DNA of 64,000 bases. Origin: Rhodococcus sp. 14-2483-1-2. GTDB lineage: Bacteria > Actinomycetota > Actinomycetes > Mycobacteriales > Mycobacteriaceae. The stretch is taken from NCBI RefSeq assembly GCF_002259405.1, contig NZ_NPFW01000002.1, positions 186,001-250,000 of the forward strand, written 5' to 3'. A model generated the notes under the pieces. That model was not told where the DNA came from, ran no database searches, and worked only from the letters and a program-made list of their open reading frames with translations. Within the stretch, counting starts at the first letter, position 1. Each line of letters begins with the position of its first letter. Made by a program: the position numbers and the translations under genes. Below, in pieces: positions 62,238-64,000 of the stretch.

Positions 62238-63695
62238 CTACACAGCAGCTGCGTGAGTGAGCGCACCGGCGCAGATCGTGGCTCTGATGTCGGTCTCGGC
62301 GAGATCGTGCACCGAGCGGTGCACGGGATGCTCGACCAGAACGACGATGTCCGCTGCATCCCCCTCTCGGAGCGCGCCGCGGCCACCGCACGCCGCGCGC
62401 AGTGCCACCTCGAGGGGCACGGCTTCGTCCAGGTGCCACGGGGGTCGGTCGTCGTCGGTACGGAACACCGCTGCGGCGACTCCCGCCAACGGCTCCGGTG
62501 GACTGACCGGGGCATCGGAACCGAAGAGCAAGGTCGCACCGCTTCGGTGCAGCGAGCCGTAACCGTAGGCCACCGAGCGCCGTCCGGCCCACAGGTCCTC
62601 GGCGATGTCGCGATCGGCCATCGCGTGCTGCGGTTGCACCGATGCCACGACGCCCAACGCAGCGAAGCGCGCGACGTCGTCCGGCAGTATCTGTTGCGCG
62701 TGTTCGATGCGGCCACCGCAGCCGGCGCGCTCGAATGCATCGAGGGCGATGCCGTTGGCGCGGTCACCGATCGCGTGGATGGCAGGCACGATTCCGCCTC
62801 CCGACGCCCGCGAGACGAGCCGGTACAGATCGTCCCGAGTTTCGAGCAACAGCCCGTACGCGTCGTCCCCGTCGATGCCCGGGTACCGATCGTGGCAGCA
62901 CGCGGTTCGGGTGTTGAGCGAACCGTCGAGCATCACCTTGAGCGGTCCGCGGCGGATCAGTTCCGACAGAGCCGAGACGTCGCCGGTGCGCTCGCCGCGC
63001 TCGAGTGCCTCGTCGAGCCATTGCGGCCACACGGTCGTGTCGACTCGCACCGCAGGAGAACCGGCCGACAGCCGTCGATCCCAGACCGTCTTGTTGTCGG
63101 CGAACTCGAAATCGACGACGCCGGTGACGCCACGGACCGCCAGTGCGGCGGTCGCGTCGAGCACGGCCCGATCGAGTTCGGCCGGATCGTCCTGCTCCTC
63201 GAGCGCCATGACCGCTTCGAGACCGTCGACGTCGCGCAGCACACCGGTGGGGTGATCGATACCCAGATCGTCGAGCAACGCCGGGCTCAGCCACAACGTG
63301 TGCAGATCCATGCTCGTCATCGCCACGCGAGCACCGGGCAGCGCATTCTCGAGCAGGTCCTTGTGTGGCTCCTCCGGCCAGTGTGCGTCACGGAAGCCGT
63401 TGGCGCGCACCACCGATTCGCCTGCCGTACGCGCGTAGGGGTACACCAGGGCGACCGCGTCGGCAGCCGATGCGGCGGACCCGACATCGATTCGCCTACG
63501 GGCAGCCGCCCACTGCGTCAGGTGCACGTGAGAGTCCACGAACCCGGGCAACGCCACCCCGCCCCCACCGTCGAGCACCTCCTCGCCCCGTGCGCGCCTG
63601 GTGCCCGCCGGAGTGATCGACGCGATGACCGATCCTGCGAGTTCTATGTCGAAGAGCACGCCGGAACCATCCAGTGCGACATTGGCGATAATCAC
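62238..63695 (-). CDS. YtcJ-like amidohydrolase (metal-dependent)
   Basis: A 485-residue TIM-barrel metal-dependent hydrolase of the amidohydrolase-3/YtcJ group; known members hydrolyse N-formyl or other amide bonds. GFVDSHVHLT (His56, His58) gives the first metal ligands, PAIHAIGDRA and GGRIEHAQQI supply the two later histidines, and LLFGSDAPVSPPEPL the catalytic aspartate. The C-terminal GDAADIVVL returns to the small beta domain. The substrate is unknown. The start is a GTG at 63695 whose AGGA abuts the codon, so translation may be leaderless (TAGAGT at 63708-63703, seven bases upstream). It precedes the PPOX-fold gene by 60 bases. Confidence 0.85.
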   Translation of the reverse strand: MIIANVALDGSGVLFDIELAGSVIASITPAGTRRARGEEVLDGGGGVALPGFVDSHVHLTQWAAARRRIDVGSAASAADAVALVYPYARTAGESVVRANGFRDAHWPEEPHKDLLENALPGARVAMTSMDLHTLWLSPALLDDLGIDHPTGVLRDVDGLEAVMALEEQDDPAELDRAVLDATAALAVRGVTGVVDFEFADNKTVWDRRLSAGSPAVRVDTTVWPQWLDEALERGERTGDVSALSELIRRGPLKVMLDGSLNTRTACCHDRYPGIDGDDAYGLLLETRDDLYRLVSRASGGGIVPAIHAIGDRANGIALDAFERAGCGGRIEHAQQILPDDVARFAALGVVASVQPQHAMADRDIAEDLWAGRRSVAYGYGSLHRSGATLLFGSDAPVSPPEPLAGVAAAVFRTDDDRPPWHLDEAVPLEVALRAACGGRGALREGDAADIVVLVEHPVHRSVHDLAETDIRATICAGALTHAAAV

Positions 63696-63747
63696 TCCTG
63701 GGACTCTAGAGCGTCGTGGTCACGGGCGCGCATGCCATCCTCTAGCA

Positions 63748-64000
63748 ATGAAAACAGAGCCTGGTGCGATGCAGACAGAGCCGGCCGGTCCCGTCGGATA
63801 TCACGCGAGCGTGACGGTGCGATGGTCCGATATGGATGCCTTCGCGCACATCAACCATGCACGGATGGTCACCTTGCTCGAAGAGGCGCGCATCGAATGG
63901 CTGCTCAGCGAGGGCGAGGCCAACGAGTCTCTGATCAAGAGTGCGTTGATCGCGAATGTGACCATTGCGTACAAGAAGCCGCTCCGGCATTCGGACGGTC
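63748..64000 (+). CDS. Acyl-CoA thioesterase (4HBT hotdog family), 3' end cut by window edge
   Basis: The plus strand from the ATG at 63748 encodes at least 84 residues with no stop. VTVRWSDMDAFAHINHARMVTLLEEARIEWL is the YbgC/4HBT signature with Asp28, Asp30, His34 and Asn36, typical of acyl-CoA thioesterases. It is divergent from the amidohydrolase with 52 bases between. No clear ribosome site precedes the ATG; a second ATG seven codons later is an alternative start. The C-terminal half lies outside the window. Confidence 0.85.
   Translation, partial: MKTEPGAMQTEPAGPVGYHASVTVRWSDMDAFAHINHARMVTLLEEARIEWLLSEGEANESLIKSALIANVTIAYKKPLRHSDG

Noticed and set aside
63742..63990. An 82-codon minus-strand frame at the right edge
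   Set aside because: The plus strand here encodes a clear hotdog thioesterase with WSDMDAFAHINHAR; the minus frame is its shadow.

Overview
The window is a high-GC actinobacterial chromosome segment. The ribosomal proteins (including an S3 with a long Ala/Pro/Arg tail), GTG/TTG starts, AGGAGG-type ribosome sites and several four-base ATGA gene overlaps fit Mycobacteriales. A Rhodococcus or close Nocardiaceae relative is the best guess from family knowledge, because no 16S rRNA is present. No tRNA, rRNA, CRISPR array, insertion sequence or prophage gene was seen.

Layout: (1) 1-5008, minus strand: the first ten genes of the S10 ribosomal-protein operon, rpsJ-rplC-rplD-rplW-rplB-rpsS-rplV-rpsC-rplP-rpmC; rpmC runs off the left edge. 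(2) 5009-5499: a non-coding divergent region with a candidate rpsJ promoter and a near-perfect palindrome just in front of the next gene. (3) 5500-12735, plus strand: a DUF4442 hotdog-fold protein, a TyrA/PapC-like dehydrogenase, an AurF-family diiron N-oxygenase with its full metal-ligand set, a DrrA-type ABC ATPase with two ABC-2 permeases, a family 2 glycosyltransferase and a secreted lipase. A long hairpin follows, between convergent transcription units. (4) 12807-61483, minus strand: three consecutive giant NRPS genes, 48.7 kb in all. (5) 61752-63695, minus strand: a PPOX-fold (probable F420 or flavin) protein and a YtcJ-type amidohydrolase. A divergent acyl-CoA thioesterase gene is cut by the right edge.

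The NRPS genes are transcribed in the order NRPS-1 (6961 aa), NRPS-2 (7251 aa), NRPS-3 (1956 aa). I count 14 condensation, 14 intact adenylation and 14 carrier domains, one epimerase (module 11) and one terminal thioesterase. Read colinearly this is a 14-residue peptide. The residues lining the adenylation pockets give: Xa-Thr-Ser-Ser-Thr-Xd-Ser-Ser-Xe-Xd-D-Ser-Xa-Xf-Xa. The Ser pockets have the same ten residues as EntF. Xa, Xd, Xe and Xf have pockets I cannot match. The first C domain resembles starter/EntF-type C domains, so an N-acyl or N-aroyl cap is likely. I do not recognise the product.

The most unusual structure is at the two protein-protein junctions. NRPS-1 ends, and NRPS-2 begins, with a homologous ~90-residue fragment that looks like the front of an adenylation domain. 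NRPS-2 also ends with a ~286-residue adenylation-like domain that lacks the ATP-binding core motif, after which NRPS-3 starts with an intact adenylation domain. These may be docking modules made from broken A domains. The neighbouring plus-strand genes (amine N-oxygenase, aromatic-pathway dehydrogenase, exporter, glycosyltransferase) could supply, decorate or export the product, but that link is inferred from proximity only.
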